DNA of 64,000 nucleotides, taken from the NCBI GenBank assembly GCA_949825065.1, contig OX463841.1, positions 18,298,479 through 18,362,478 of the forward strand, read 5' to 3'. A program made the position numbers and the translations under genes. Under the pieces are notes generated by a model. That model worked only from the letters and a program-made list of their open reading frames with translations. It was not told the DNA's origin and made no database searches. This stretch comes from Odontocerum albicorne. Its lineage: Eukaryota; Arthropoda; Insecta; Trichoptera; Odontoceridae. How positions within the stretch are numbered: the first letter of the stretch is position 1; each line of letters starts with the position of its first letter. Below, piece after piece: positions 21,031 through 31,619 of this stretch.

Positions 21031-22440
21031 CTCACGTATACAAAAATGTTACGCAGCCCTGGTTTAGTATTGCAAAACTAGAAAGTTCAGTTTAGTTCGA
21101 TCCTATCACCACCCACGCTGTTATGGGGGACAAAATAAGCACCCACCCAGAGCTATCTACCCGAAATTATTGATATTTTTTTATGAGTGCGACATCACGC
21201 ATTGACGATGAAGGAACCACTCAAATGTACTATTTCTCCAGTGGCGACACACCGGAGTGTGAAAAGAATAAAAGTGAGTAGACAATTGTTCTGAAGATGA
21301 ACCGATGTAAGACTAAGTGAAAATAAATAAAATAAAATACAATTCCTGGTCACTCGCTATCCATCACAGGGCGGCAAGTGTTATGCGCTCATTCAACATG
21401 GCCGAAGATCGGTAGGAATGGAGACAGGTGATGCGCAGAGTTCGAGACATAGCAGAAGACCACGGCGCTCAGCATTGAACACGCGTTGAAGAATAATTCA
21501 TCGTGTCAGATATAAAAGGATTGAAAACAATAATAGTGTGTAGCCAATTGTTCCGAAGACGAACCGATGTAAGGTTAAGTGGGCTCGATTATCATCGCCG
21601 TACCACAGAATGTGCTCTGCGGATTGATCCAGGTGGCTGCGAATTACTGCGAACAGGGTGAAGCTAAAGAGTTTGACATTAAAGCATCCATGGCCTGAGA
21701 GAAATTGCAAAAATGAAAAGTCTTTGTGTTATATGCTACAATTAAACGCAGTGATTTGGTCGGTAACGGAACTTTATAATTATTAACGAAAAGTAAATAG
21801 TGGCTGCTAGAAAGTAGCATAATAAAATACATATTTAACTGACAGATACATAATACATTGTCACAAAACATTTCATTTAATTAACATAAAGTAGTGTTCA
21901 ATTATCTAAATGTATTTAATAGTAACATAAATTTTGAGAAACGTTGATATAAATAAATCTAATAGATTGCAAGCGCAATGCAGGTATTTAGCAAGATTCT
22001 ACGATGGAATATGACAGGATAGGGCGAGTGCAAGCAGTAGACTTGCCAAATATTTTCGCCAACATAACACGTTACAATGGCTGAATGCGCCACGGTCTAA
22101 TAACGTGGCCAAACATAAACGCCAAATCGACAGTTACAAAATTGTATACATTTCGACAGAGGTGTAAAGATTCGAGAAGAGGCTTACATAAATAGACCGA
22201 TAAAAAAACAGATTTATAACCGAATGTTATCTCTTTGGCACAGAAACCGAAGGTAGTAGTAAAAATATAATAGATAAAATATTAAAAATCACAGTTTGAA
22301 ATATTTAAAACTTTAGAAAACGTGTTGTTTTGACCTTTGACAAACAAGTTATGGAACAATTAAACACATACCTGATTACAGAGGTGCAAAGATTCCAGGA
22401 AAGGTCGACAAAAGTACACTGAAAAAAAGTTTCATAACCG
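21031..22440. other. Mostly unassigned; LINE G fragment inside
   Basis: 21380-21540 carries FNMAEDRxEWRQVMRRVRDIAEDHGA, the end of an RTE-like LINE (family G, also at 18.7 kb). The phrase CAATTGTTCTGAAGATGAAC (21274) recurs as CAATTGTTCCGAAGACGAAC (21546). The rest shows nothing recognisable. Confidence 0.5.
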
Positions 22441-22612
22441 TGTGTGAGGCGCATGGCCCCGCGGTAACGCACTGAACTTCCGTGCGGAAAGTCGTCGGTT
22501 CGAACCCCGCGCTGTGCTACTCCCCTCGAACGACACATGCACTTTTTCCGCACAGTGTTCGAGGGCATGAGGATACCTATGACTTCGGTCATATCTGTTC
22601 TTAAAAAAAAAT
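22441..22612 (+). mobile_element. SINE2, tRNA-derived, full-looking copy
   Basis: The head has an A-box-like GCATGGCCCCGCGGTAACGC and a B box GTCGGTTCGAACCCCGCG. A non-tRNA body (CTCGAACGACACATGCAC..., TTCGAGGGCATGAGGATACC) follows and ends in a run of A at 22604-22612. A partial reverse copy is at 33840-33965. Confidence 0.8.
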
Positions 22613-23559
22613 ACTTGGTACTTTGAAATTATTTACGAATTTCATCACTCTGAAATCATCATATTTTTACATTTTTACTGAGTTTTTGTTTTCTATTGTC
22701 TTGAGACGATAGAGTTTTGACTTCGATTTTAATCTAATTATAATGGATTGAGTGAACAGATCGAGTTATTTCAATCGGTATTTTCGTGTAGCTGATTGAA
22801 AACTTATTTTCGTCCAACACTGAGATATGTTTTTAAAAAATATATATTATATATATACAAATTTCATAAGTTTTCTATCTGATAAAAAACATCGAAGTTA
22901 GTAATGAAAATATAATCGATAAAAGATAAATCATAGATTTAAATGTTGAAGATTTATGGGGGGTATTCTCATTTGGATTTTGTTTTTTCATTTTATATTT
23001 TTATAATCCTTTCTGAATCATTTCCAGTAAGAAATGTTCAAAAATATTGAAAATTCGAAAAGTTATGAGGGTTTATAGTCGAGCGCGCCGGTCGAAAAAT
23101 GACCTGAGCTTCGCAGCTTTCGGGTCGTCTATTGTTATGGCAGCAGCCTTATTTTCCAAGAATTCTCGTCCAATAGGATTTCTTGGAATGATGAATTGAT
23201 ATTTAGTTTGTCGGGATTTTCGAACAAGTTTATATGGCCCTGGAATTGCTGATTAACAGTTAGTTGAAAATATTTACTTTAATTCGAGTAAAAATCGTAC
23301 TTGAAACTTAAAACGCGTATCCTGAAAAATCACTTTTTAAAATATTCCCTGTAATAACTCCAAAACTAATTAACCGATTTCAATGAATAAGTAATTATTA
23401 TCTTTGTTATACCTCTCTCTCTATAGCTGGTACTAGAATTATTTCAATCGGTTTTTTTCACTTCTCTTAAGAAAAAAAAAATGGATTTTTAATTTCAACA
23501 AGCCGCAATTTTTTTCTGATTATTATTTTTTAATTATTCTAGTACCGGCCATAGCCACA
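22613..23559. other. Unassigned AT-rich sequence
   Basis: No gene or element border identified. Confidence 0.4.
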
Positions 23560-23890
23560 TGCTCAGTGTAAAAGTTCATAATACACTATACCCTTAATAT
23601 CCCACCACACACATAACATGACCTTTTTCTGGTGCAATTCTCTTTTGGGAGCAGAAAGGGGTGCTTGTCCGGGAGATTGACCAGTGTCGCTTTCTTGTAA
23701 TATTATTGTATACAACCTACTTTTCGTCACCCGTTACAATCCAATCAGAAAATGGATTCCTTTTTTGTCTGGCGAGCAAAGTCCGCAGATAGTCAGCCTA
23801 TCCGATAAGTTTTTCTGTGACAAATCATGTGGCACCCAGACAGAGAGTTTTGACACCATTCCCAGCTTATTTTTTTAATTTTCAGACTTG
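23560..23890 (-). pseudogene. Mariner-like transposase fragment
   Basis: The minus strand gives, across several frames, KLGMVSKLSVWVPHDLSQKN, LSDRLTICGLC, LDWI and VTGDEK (first catalytic Asp region), then APLSAPKRELHQKKVMLCVW and WDIKGIVYYELL. This is the middle of a mariner transposase, with frameshifts and an early end. No TIRs were found. Confidence 0.75.
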
Positions 23891-24184
23891 TACAACAGCC
23901 ACAATTACGGGCATAATGGACCCCCTCTATGTACGGGCGGCCTTACTTCCGATTTAATAAAAACAAAAGAAAAATTACCATGAAATTTTATGAAAATGTT
24001 CTTAAAAGATAAATAAATATGTCTAAAAAAACAACAATTCAAAAAAATTATTCGTTCACTGAAAAAAATACCCCCCCATGAAATGAGAATACCCCTTGGA
24101 AAGGTTTTTTTACGTTCGCAAGACAACGTTTTTTTACGTTCGAAAGACAACGTTTTTTACGTTCCAAGTGTTGGAAGAAATAAA
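23891..24184. other. Unassigned, with short repeats
   Basis: Contains CAACGTTTTTTTACGTTCGA-like 22-bp direct repeats at 24123-24170. Confidence 0.5.
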
Positions 24185-24371
24185 TTTTTGATCACTTAAA
24201 CACGCCTCGTTAACTTTATTATGTATATTGATAAATAAATATTTTTAATAAATTATTGATAAATACATATTTTAAAATAGAATTTTTGATGTTTTTTTTA
24301 CATCCCTCCACTTTCGAACATTCACACACATTTTCAGGAACTAATTATGTGCGAAAGTCGAGGGCCGCCTG
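24185..24371 (-). mobile_element. pogo/Tigger-like element, end fragment
   Basis: It is the left 185 bp of the element at 2005-2871 in reverse, with the terminus CGAGGGCCGCCTG at 24371 followed by TA. Confidence 0.8.
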
Positions 24372-24539
24372 TATAGTGAGCGCATTGATATATAATATAT
24401 GATTATTAAGTATAAACTTTAAATATCTAATGAGATATTTGAGATTAAATTATTTATAAATAAACAATAAGGAATAATCTCAGGTTAAAGGAAGACAAAT
24501 AGTGTCGCAGGTTCTGCTAGCAAAAAGTGTTACCCTTTT

Positions 24540-24895
24540 TAAGTCAATGGGGCCCTAAAACATATATACTCGAACCGGAGAGTATCAACATCTGCCAAGA
24601 CGATAGTCTTCAACGGTGTTTTAGAACCAAATTTGATTAATGGGATTGAAACACGGACTGAAAAAGACAAGAGCCGATTGAATGATGTAGAAATGCGTGC
24701 ACTTAGAATGTTACACGGGGTGACAATGTATGGCAAAATATGGAATTAAATTATTAGAAATAAATGTGTTGAGTAAGATGAAAAAGAGCATTCAGAGATG
24801 GTTTGGGCATGGGGAATAAATGAATGAAGAAATAGTAACAAAACTAAATATGCAGTGCAAATATTGAATGGAAGACATTGTATGGGACGTATACG
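24540..24895 (+). pseudogene. LINE family R tail, copy 3
   Basis: Recognisable words include LINGIET, KDKSRLNDVEMRALRMLHGV, TMYGKIWN, RWFGHGE; frameshifted and cut off near 24895. Confidence 0.7.
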
Positions 24896-24961
24896 TCACC
24901 TAAAATATATGATTTATTGTAATTTATTTTTATCAAACACTGTTTATTCCACTTTTTTGTG

Positions 24962-25014
24962 ACGATATAACCCCACCGGTTTCAAGACTTTCACTTAATC
25001 TTCGGTGGAGCACA
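24962..25014 (-). ncRNA. Hammerhead-like motif, decayed
   Basis: On the minus strand: CCGAAGA (one change from CTGAAGA), T, weak helix II TAAG/TCTT, GAA, AC-CG-GT, then G (not an allowed cleavage nucleotide). Confidence 0.45.
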
Positions 25015-25269
25015 AACAAGACTAAATGCTGTTCGAACTGGTACCGATATACACGTTTCAACGGTTGGGGGCTAAGGGGTGAGGGAGGCATGGGACGATT
25101 TCGGCCAAGAGCGGAGAGATTTTTGGGATCAAAACATCTGTTGAACAGTTATATCCCAAAAATCTCTCCGCTCTTGGCCGAAATCGTCCCATGCCTCCCT
25201 CACCCCTCAGCCACCAACCGTTGAAGCGTGTATATCGGTACCAGTTCGAACAGCATTAAGTCTTGTTTG

Positions 25270-25320
25270 TGCTCCCCTGAAAATGAGGTGAGAGCCTTGA
25301 AACCGAAAGGGTTATACCGT
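25270..25320 (+). ncRNA. Hammerhead-like motif, decayed
   Basis: Order: CCC, CTGAAAA (one change in the core), T, helix II GAGG/CCTT with a six-base loop, GAA, AC-CG-AA (helix III lost), A, GGG pairing with the initial CCC. Confidence 0.5.
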
Positions 25321-25366
25321 CACAAAAAAGTGAAATAAACAGTGTTTGATAAAAATAAATTACAAT

Positions 25367-25976
25367 GTATTTAAACCTCCACAACGTTAATGCCTCAACT
25401 ATAAATAACATATGATTTATTTGTTTCCTTGTTTTGTATAATATGTTTGATGTTTTGTTGGATGTACTTACTGTGTCCCGGCCTGTAATGAAAAGTTCGT
25501 TATGCGCGGCCTTCACGAGAGATAGTATCAAAAGTCGGCCGGCCCATGCATGCGAAAACATGCGAGATATGTAATATCTCGCAAGTCATGACTGCATGCA
25601 CGGGCGAAAATAGGCGCTTACGATGAGCGATTGGCCGCACATAAGAAGCGCAAAACGTAAAAAAATCCATTCTCAGTTCACTCCAATTTACTTTATTTTA
25701 CTTACGACACACTTCCACCTGCTTAAAAGGAATATCTTCAGTCTGCTACTTTTCACCGGAAAAACATAAAGTGAGCCGAAATCTCCGATTATTGAGCGCA
25801 ACCATCCACCTATTCTACAGTCTTTGTACGGTGCAGTACAGATATGGTAGAGAAAAATCAGGGAAAGTATGGTTGGATCAATTGAATGACATTTTGAAAG
25901 AAGGAAAAGTCATACGCAAAATAATGTTTGAATATAAGACAAATATTATAGATTAGGTAGTTTGATAATAATCAAA
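25367..25976. other. Unassigned; short LINE R fragment at 25838-25930
   Basis: 25838-25930 reads GREKSGKVWLDQLNDILKEG, the most conserved block of LINE family R. The remainder is unassigned; GC-rich words around 25500-25620 (ATGCATGCGAAAACATGCG) form small palindromes. Confidence 0.6.
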
Positions 25977-26240
25977 CTACTTAGTTGGTACTAATAATAA
26001 TATGTGACTTAGTTGGTAAGACATATGTGACTTAGTTGGTAAGACATATGTGACTTAGTTGGTAAGACCTGTCTTTCATGACAAAGGTTGTGAGTTAATT
26101 TTCGTTCCCAGATTTTAAAAAAAAGTTCCAGTCTAGTTATCAATTAGTTTCTTTAACACCTTTTTGGTTGGTTCAAATATATTTCTACATGACAATAAAC
26201 CTGCCAGATTGTACTGTATACAACGAAAGTGTGATGCAAT
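25977..26240 (+). mobile_element. SINE1 copy 2 with tandemly repeated A box
   Basis: A 23-bp unit containing TGACTTAGTTGGTAAGACA starts at 26002, 26025 and 26048, with a partial fourth (ACTTAGTTGGTA) at 25979. Only the last continues into the body (GTCTTTCATGACAAAGGTTG and a decayed B box). The tail (TGACAATAAACCTGCCAGAT...) is the LINE J-like terminus. Confidence 0.7.
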
Positions 26241-26784
26241 GCAATACATGGGAAAATTTTAATTAACCGAGAGGAGAAAGTAAGAAACGCTCATGATAAT
26301 TGTGAAGAGTGAAAAAGAAAATCGATTCGCTGAAACCTCGACCTGCATTGGGAATGAATCACAAAACGAATGACTAAATTATACTTAAATAGCAAAGCAG
26401 ATTTAATATTTATAAAAATGGGATGGTAAATTGTTCATTTGATTATATTATGCAGTTTATGACATTGACTAATTTAAGTCGATTTCATAAACTGCATAAC
26501 ACTCGTATAATGAATCGAATCAATTAAAATTATCAATACGATGCAATTTCATCAGCTATGTGGAAAACAGACTATATTTGAAATTCAAAAAGAAGATTCA
26601 AGATATAGACATGACCAAAGATTACATATTATGCCAGATTTAACAGAGAAAGGAGGCTATGATAATTATGAATCGAATTAGCTTTAATTTAGTAGAATAT
26701 GAAGGCCTTAAATGTAATCAATCCATAAATTATTTTCACGTTTTACGATTTGAAATCCATATAAAGATTTGCTTATCATAATAA
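26241..26784. other. Unassigned AT-rich sequence
   Basis: No gene or repeat border seen. Confidence 0.4.
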
Positions 26785-27620
26785 TGATAAAAGGATAATG
26801 TATATAGCGTCGTTTAGAGAACAAACTCTCCTCATGGGTGATTTAACCCTTTAACGGGCATAAACAGAAATCGGTCGCATATGCGACCACCCTTATGGTT
26901 ATAATTATAAGGATTCATTTTCTTAATGAAACGTTTTTAAGTAACACAAATGTCAAATTGGCAAATGTAGTGGACGGGCAGAGGTCTTATTTAAGACGGA
27001 TCGTCGTGAAGTTAGCTGCATGTTCAGTAGCAACGATCTAAACATCCGATCAATTTTTTGTCAAATATATAAATAGGTATTATAAGTAAATCACCATTCA
27101 TTATATCTCATATAAGAATTGTATTTCCTAAAACAACCTAAACTTAGATATTATTACCTAAACATTCATTGGTCACTTTTGCTCCCACTGGCATGACCCC
27201 TGAAATGGGCACAGGTCTCATATGCGACCGCCTCATTTCCAAAAAAAATAATTTTAAAACACATTTTCGAAGAAAAGTTGATTTGATACACATAATAATG
27301 ATTTATTCAACAAAAAACTCAATATCTCAAAAATAAAAACTTGCCCTATAAAGGGTTAACTCGGAATTCGAACCCACTATTATTGACAGATTAAAAATAT
27401 TAGATAATAAATATATTAGTTAAGTGTAAGAATATGACGGTGGTAGTTGCGGCCATTAGAATAAGTACTTCCCCGTGTATGTACATGTGTATGCTTAGAT
27501 AAACATATTTGGTAAACAACCAAGGGAAGTTGCCAAGACGAACTACAAACACCCCTTTGGTAGGTCTACAGATATGCGATAAAAATTATGTTTAAGGTGT
27601 AGTGTAGCGTTAGCGTTCTG
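26785..27620 (+). repeat. Dispersed repeat W, copy 2, split by a TTAA MITE
   Basis: The left part (GATAATGTATATAGCGTCGT..., AACAAACTCTCCTCA) and right part (CTCGGAATTCGAACCCACTA, TATTGACAGATTAAAAATAT) are contiguous in the copy at 44525, showing that the element at 26847-27355 was inserted later. Confidence 0.8.
26847..27355. mobile_element. TTAA-type MITE family Q
   Basis: TIRs CCCTTTAACGGGCA and, inward from the right, CCCTTTATAGGGCAAG are flanked by TTAA (26843-26846, 27356-27359). A 16-base perfect palindrome, GGTCGCATATGCGACC, lies near the left end, and a decayed version (GGTCTCATATGCGACC) lies about 140 bp from the right end. No coding sequence. Confidence 0.8.
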
Positions 27621-27625
27621 TTTAA

Positions 27626-28214
27626 CCTTTCCCTTCCTGTGCTAAAAAAAATCTGCGCGTTCCGGTGCTGTGTATTCAATACACATGTAAAAATTAGCGA
27701 TTTACAATCGGAAAAATGAGAATATTCATAGCCAATCGCTTCAATTAATTCAATTTGAAGCCTAAAGTGATAATAATTGAAATTTAATTGCTGAAAACAT
27801 GAAAATAAAAAAACATCGGCCGATGTTCACAAAATGGGCGAAGCGACCACCTCAAACGAAAGCCCGCGAGCTACTAAAGCGAGCGAACTGAGATTATATT
27901 TCTTGCGTTCCCATATACCGAAGTAGAGTGAGACGTGAATAGCGTCATTCCCTCACCCATAGCGGTTTTTTAGAATGAATATACCTACTTCACACACGTT
28001 TGATTGTATTGGTGAATTTATTTCCGATTTTCACAAAATATCTCTGATATGGCCGATAAGTGCTAATTGTTATTAATATAATTTTTTTCATTAAATGCGT
28101 AAATGTATTACGGAGTAATACATAAAATCTGAACCCAGTATTTCTTATATTTATAGAGATATTAAAGTTTTCAGAAGCAATGTGTACTAGTTACACATCA
28201 CAGGGAAGGAAGGG
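27626..28214 (-). mobile_element. TTAA-type MITE family P, copy 3 (full length)
   Basis: TTAA at 27622-27625 and 28215-28218. It is 589 bp and has the same order as the 47.5 kb copy in reverse, including GAAATTTAATTGCTGAAAAC and the ATATACCGAAGTAGAGTGAG block. It sits about 270 bp from the other TTAA element. Confidence 0.85.
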
Positions 28215-28379
28215 TTAATGAGGTGACATGTGATTCCTAATCAATTCGATCATGAATACCTTCAATAATATCTACACCCCTCACACGTCGAATTAAAACA
28301 TGATAATTATCCGTTATTAGTAATTTGAATTGCACTTAAAAATACTACCAAATATAATACAATTAAATATCATAATATA

Positions 28380-28678
28380 ATTAGGCCAAAGGCCGTACGA
28401 CGGTTGTCGCCAAAGAAAGAATACGAGAATTGAATTTTGAATACAAGAGAGCGAGAGAGGAATACTTGGATTCTCTCCGAAAGTAATTCGAAATTTGAAT
28501 CTCGGTGGGTCCGTGATACTGAACGAATTTTAAATACCTAGCTAACAATTTTTGAACCGGTGTAAAAGGGGACGATGTATAAATGATATATATAAACAAA
28601 TTCTACATTTATGAATATACATTTACATAAATGTAGAATTTGTTTTACTTCCGTGAATATTTCACGGGTTGCAACTAG
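28380..28678 (+). mobile_element. Non-autonomous Helitron, copy 2
   Basis: It is nearly identical to 7397-7711 and ends in the hairpin CCGTGAATATTTCACGG and CTAG (28675-28678), followed by T. Confidence 0.8.
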
Positions 28679-28762
28679 TCATAGTTATTTACGTCCAAGT
28701 ATCTCAAAAAGTAATAAGAAAGAAGTATTAGAAATATAAAAATGAAGATGCCTTCGTAAAAC

Positions 28763-29302
28763 AAAACATCTGTATACGAGCGTGATTAAATACATATACA
28801 CATTTGTATACAAATAAGCTATACATATAGGATGCCTCAAAACATCTGTATACGAGCGGAATTAAATACACATACACATTTGTATACAAATAAACTATAC
28901 ATATAGGAAGCCCCAAAACATCTGTATACGAGCGTAATTAAATACATATACACATTTGTATACAAATAAACTATACATATAGGAAGCCCCAAAACATCTG
29001 TATACGAGCGTAATTAAATACACATACACATTTATATATTGTACAAATACTCGTAAACTAAACATATACGAGTAAAATGCCCCAAAACATCTGTATACGA
29101 TCGTAATTAAATAAAAATACACATTTGTATGCAAATAAACTAAACATATAGAATGCCCCAAAACATCTGTATACGAGCGTAATTAAATAAACATACACAT
29201 TTGTATCCAAATAAACTAAAAATATAAGATGCCCCAAAACATCTGTATATGAGCGTAATTAAATACGCAAACACATTTGTATACAAATAAACTAAACATA
29301 TA
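28763..29302. repeat. 76-bp tandem array (7 units)
   Basis: AAAACATCTGTATACGAGCG starts at 28763, 28839, 28915, 28991, 29084, 29160 and 29236, giving spacings of 76, 76, 76, 93, 76, 76. The last unit runs directly into the left end of the mariner-like element at 29303. Confidence 0.95.
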
Positions 29303-30290
29303 GGGTGTCTCAAAAATGTATATACACTTCACCATGCCGTTTACTTGAACTTGCTGCAGGAATTTGTCATAGCATATATTCGTGAGGAGTTAGGGGATGA
29401 GGAAGACTTTATTTCCAGCAAGATGGTGCATATCCCTAGTACCACCGTGATGCAAAATTATCTTCTAGGGCCTATCTTGATGAACATTTGCAGAACAGAT
29501 TGATCGAACGTATAGGTAGCATTGAATATCCTCGCGCTTCTCAGAACTCACGCCAATGGACTTTTTTATGGAGACGCGTCAAAGATAAATGATTATAAAA
29601 CAGTAAAATAATTTATAGCAGCCATTGAAAGATAATGCGCCCAAATACTAAAATAAACTTTCGTGATGTCCGCATTCCACGTTACCAGCAGTAAATGGAC
29701 CAAAATTTGAGCACTTGCGATAGTTAAAAAAATATTCTAGAACTGTCTTCTTTAATTTGTAGTTTTATTCTTAGATATATAATATAATACTGTCACTGTC
29801 AGAACCAAAAATCTCATTCGAACCAGCGAAATGATACCTTCATATTCCGCCCCATAATGACATACAGCATAGAGTCCAGAACCGACACTGTCAGAACCAA
29901 AAATCTCCATCGAATCAGCGAAATGAAGGTACTCAGGAGTATCGCTGGCAAAACCCTTCGTGATAGAGTACGAAACAGAGAAATCCGAAGGATATGCGAA
30001 GTTGAAGATATTGTCAGATGGGGACGACAGAGAAGAAGGTTCTGGAACGAACATGTATCCAGAATGGCGGAACCAAGAGCCGTAAGAATGGCCAGGGACA
30101 GTATCCCCCGAGCAAGCAGACCTCCCAAAAGATGGAAAGACAGCTGGCAGTCGACGTCACAAGAGGGAAACAATGATGCAGGACCATAACAGGCCAACAG
30201 GCCTAAAAGAAGAAGAAGAAGATATATAATACCTTAGTAAATACTGAATCAATAATAATTTAAAGTGTGTATACCCTTTTTTGGACACCT
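29303..30290 (+). mobile_element. Mariner-like element with GGGTGTC-type TIRs, interrupted by LINE B
   Basis: TIRs GGGTGTCTCAAAAATGTATA and, inward from the right, AGGTGTCCAAAAAAGGGTAT are flanked by TA. The relic transposase (29405-29590) gives FQQDGAYP.YHRDAKL, YLDEHLQNRLIERIGSIEYP and FLWRRVKDK, and the end VNGPKFEHLR (29685-29720). This recalls the FQQDGAPPH...WPxRSPDLTPxDFFLWG and NGGHFEHL pattern. Stops and deletions inactivate it. Confidence 0.8.
29785..30219 (+). pseudogene. LINE family B tail, inserted in the mariner-like element
   Basis: A 12-bp target duplication AGATATATAATA lies at 29773-29784 and 30220-30231. The frame reads IESRTDTVRTKNLHRISEMK, VLRSIAGKTLRDRVRNREIR, IVRWGRQRRRFWNEHVSRM and PPKRWKDS. 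A duplication of about 40 bp (CACTGTCAGAACCAAAAATC) is present at 29793 and 29887. The 3' end has the hairpin AGGCCAACAGGCCT (30191-30204), then AAAAGAAGAAGAAGAAG. Confidence 0.9.
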
Positions 30291-30409
30291 TATACATATT
30301 ACCATTGTTTCAAACTTCCTTACTATGGAAAAATCAATAGCACGTAACTATTAAAAAAATATATATAATATATACAAACAATAATCATATTTTCGCGGAA
30401 AAAAATCGT

Positions 30410-30720
30410 TCGTTACTTCTCTGTGACGTGCGACCCGATAGGTTAGACCGACCGCACGTGTGAAAGATTGGATTTACGTGAATCACGTGTAAAAACAACA
30501 CGGTCTATTTTAGTCCAACACCGGTGCGACCCGGAGTTTTAACTCGCAACTGTCGGGACACCAGGTAACTAACTGCTGCACCGCACAACACCGACTGCAT
30601 GCACGCCGCGCGACCGCTAGTCGCGGACCGACTGATGCGACCCGCAGGCGGGCAAGACTCCCCTTCACATGCAATGGCGGCTCACGCTGTCTGGGGGTGA
30701 GAAAGTCCTACCCCACCATT
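30410..30720. other. GC-rich segment with a SINE-like head on the minus strand
   Basis: The motif GTGCGACCCG (or TGCGACCCG) occurs three times (30430, 30527, 30638). On the minus strand 30480-30580 carries an A-box-like TGCAGCAGTTAGTTACC and a weak B-box-like GCGAGTTAAAACTCC, so a decayed tRNA-derived SINE is possible. A palindrome GCGACCGCTAGTCGCG is at 30609. Confidence 0.35.
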
Positions 30721-30887
30721 AAAAATTATTTGCAATTAACTAGCATCCACACACCTTACTGAACGTAAAAATTCTCAAATAATATACCGTTTATTTTACA
30801 CTACGAGTTAGGTCGTCCTAAGATGTGTGTATCTTTTATAATCCAATCAATTTGTAATTATATAGGGGTTAGCCTGTCCTAGGATAT

Positions 30888-31035
30888 TGTACACTTACAT
30901 ACATACCATCATGCCTTATTCCTGTCGGGGTAGGCAGATAGGAAAGAGCGTCAGACTTTCCCATCGCGACTCATTTTCGTCACTCTATATCCACACACCT
31001 TCACATACAGCTTCTACGATTTCTCTAATGCAAGA
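30888..31035 (-). pseudogene. LINE family R, 3' end fragment
   Basis: Ends with the family terminus in reverse (ACATACCATCATGCC..., GTCGGGGTAGGCAGATAGGA). Confidence 0.7.
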
Positions 31036-31619
31036 CGTAAAAAAGTTAAATCGAATCGAAAATAAACATTTTATTTTTTATGAAAGCGACGACGGGCTTA
31101 ATGTTCGACGTCATGGGGGAAGAAAAATGACTCGCAGTGAAATAAATATTATTATAAAGAGGCTGATTGATACACGTTAAGAAATTAATTCGAATTTATT
31201 CGAAAATATTGTTTCTTACTAATAACAAGTTACTCAATAAGCAAATGCCGGAACTATTATTAATGTTTTTTTTTTGTATTGAACCAACGAAAAAACGGTC
31301 CTGGGTCACGTTCTCCATGTGGAGCACGTGTGCTTAAGACCTCGGCACTGCTTTGAAGGCCGTTTAAGCATATTAAGCAACAGCCGCTGTCATAGGTCAG
31401 TTATACTTATAGAGTCGAAGTCCGAGAAGAAATTAAGGTAAATGCGGTAGAAACGAGAGCGTTGCGTAGAATGTGTAGAAAAAATAAATTGTATATAATA
31501 AGGAAGGGGATACGAGTATTTGGACGATATCTATATATTGTTTTAAATGTAAAGAAATGTTTTGCTTTGTTGATTTTCTACACGTTTTTATATGGCACAC
31601 CTCACACATAGTAAAATAT
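31036..31619. other. Unassigned sequence
   Basis: No gene or element border seen. Confidence 0.4.

Larger units (their letters stand above)
24916..25366. mobile_element. Long palindromic Penelope-type repeat
   Basis: Two arms of about 210 bp (24916-25130 and 25155-25366) are inverted copies around a spacer of about 25 bp. The arms start ATTGTAATTTATTTTTATCA and meet at AAAATCTCTCC/TTTTTGGGAT. Each arm carries a hammerhead-like motif. The same outer ends occur at 47160-47320 and 48933-49120, and all share a flank (TTTAAACCTCCACAACGTTA). Inverted terminal repeats with hammerheads are known from Penelope-like elements; no GIY-YIG or RT domain is present here. Confidence 0.75.

Noticed and set aside
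22445..22520. tRNA gene
   Set aside because: A and B boxes are present, but there is no closed acceptor stem or clear anticodon loop, and a non-tRNA body and A tail follow; it is a SINE. The same applies at 18228, 33900, 35020 and 47000.
28763..29302. CRISPR-like array
   Set aside because: The whole 76-bp unit is repeated with no unique spacers; it is a eukaryotic tandem repeat next to a transposon end.
29857..30189. Plus-strand ORF as host protein
   Set aside because: It is the LINE B reverse-transcriptase end with a GAA-rich 3' terminus and target duplication.
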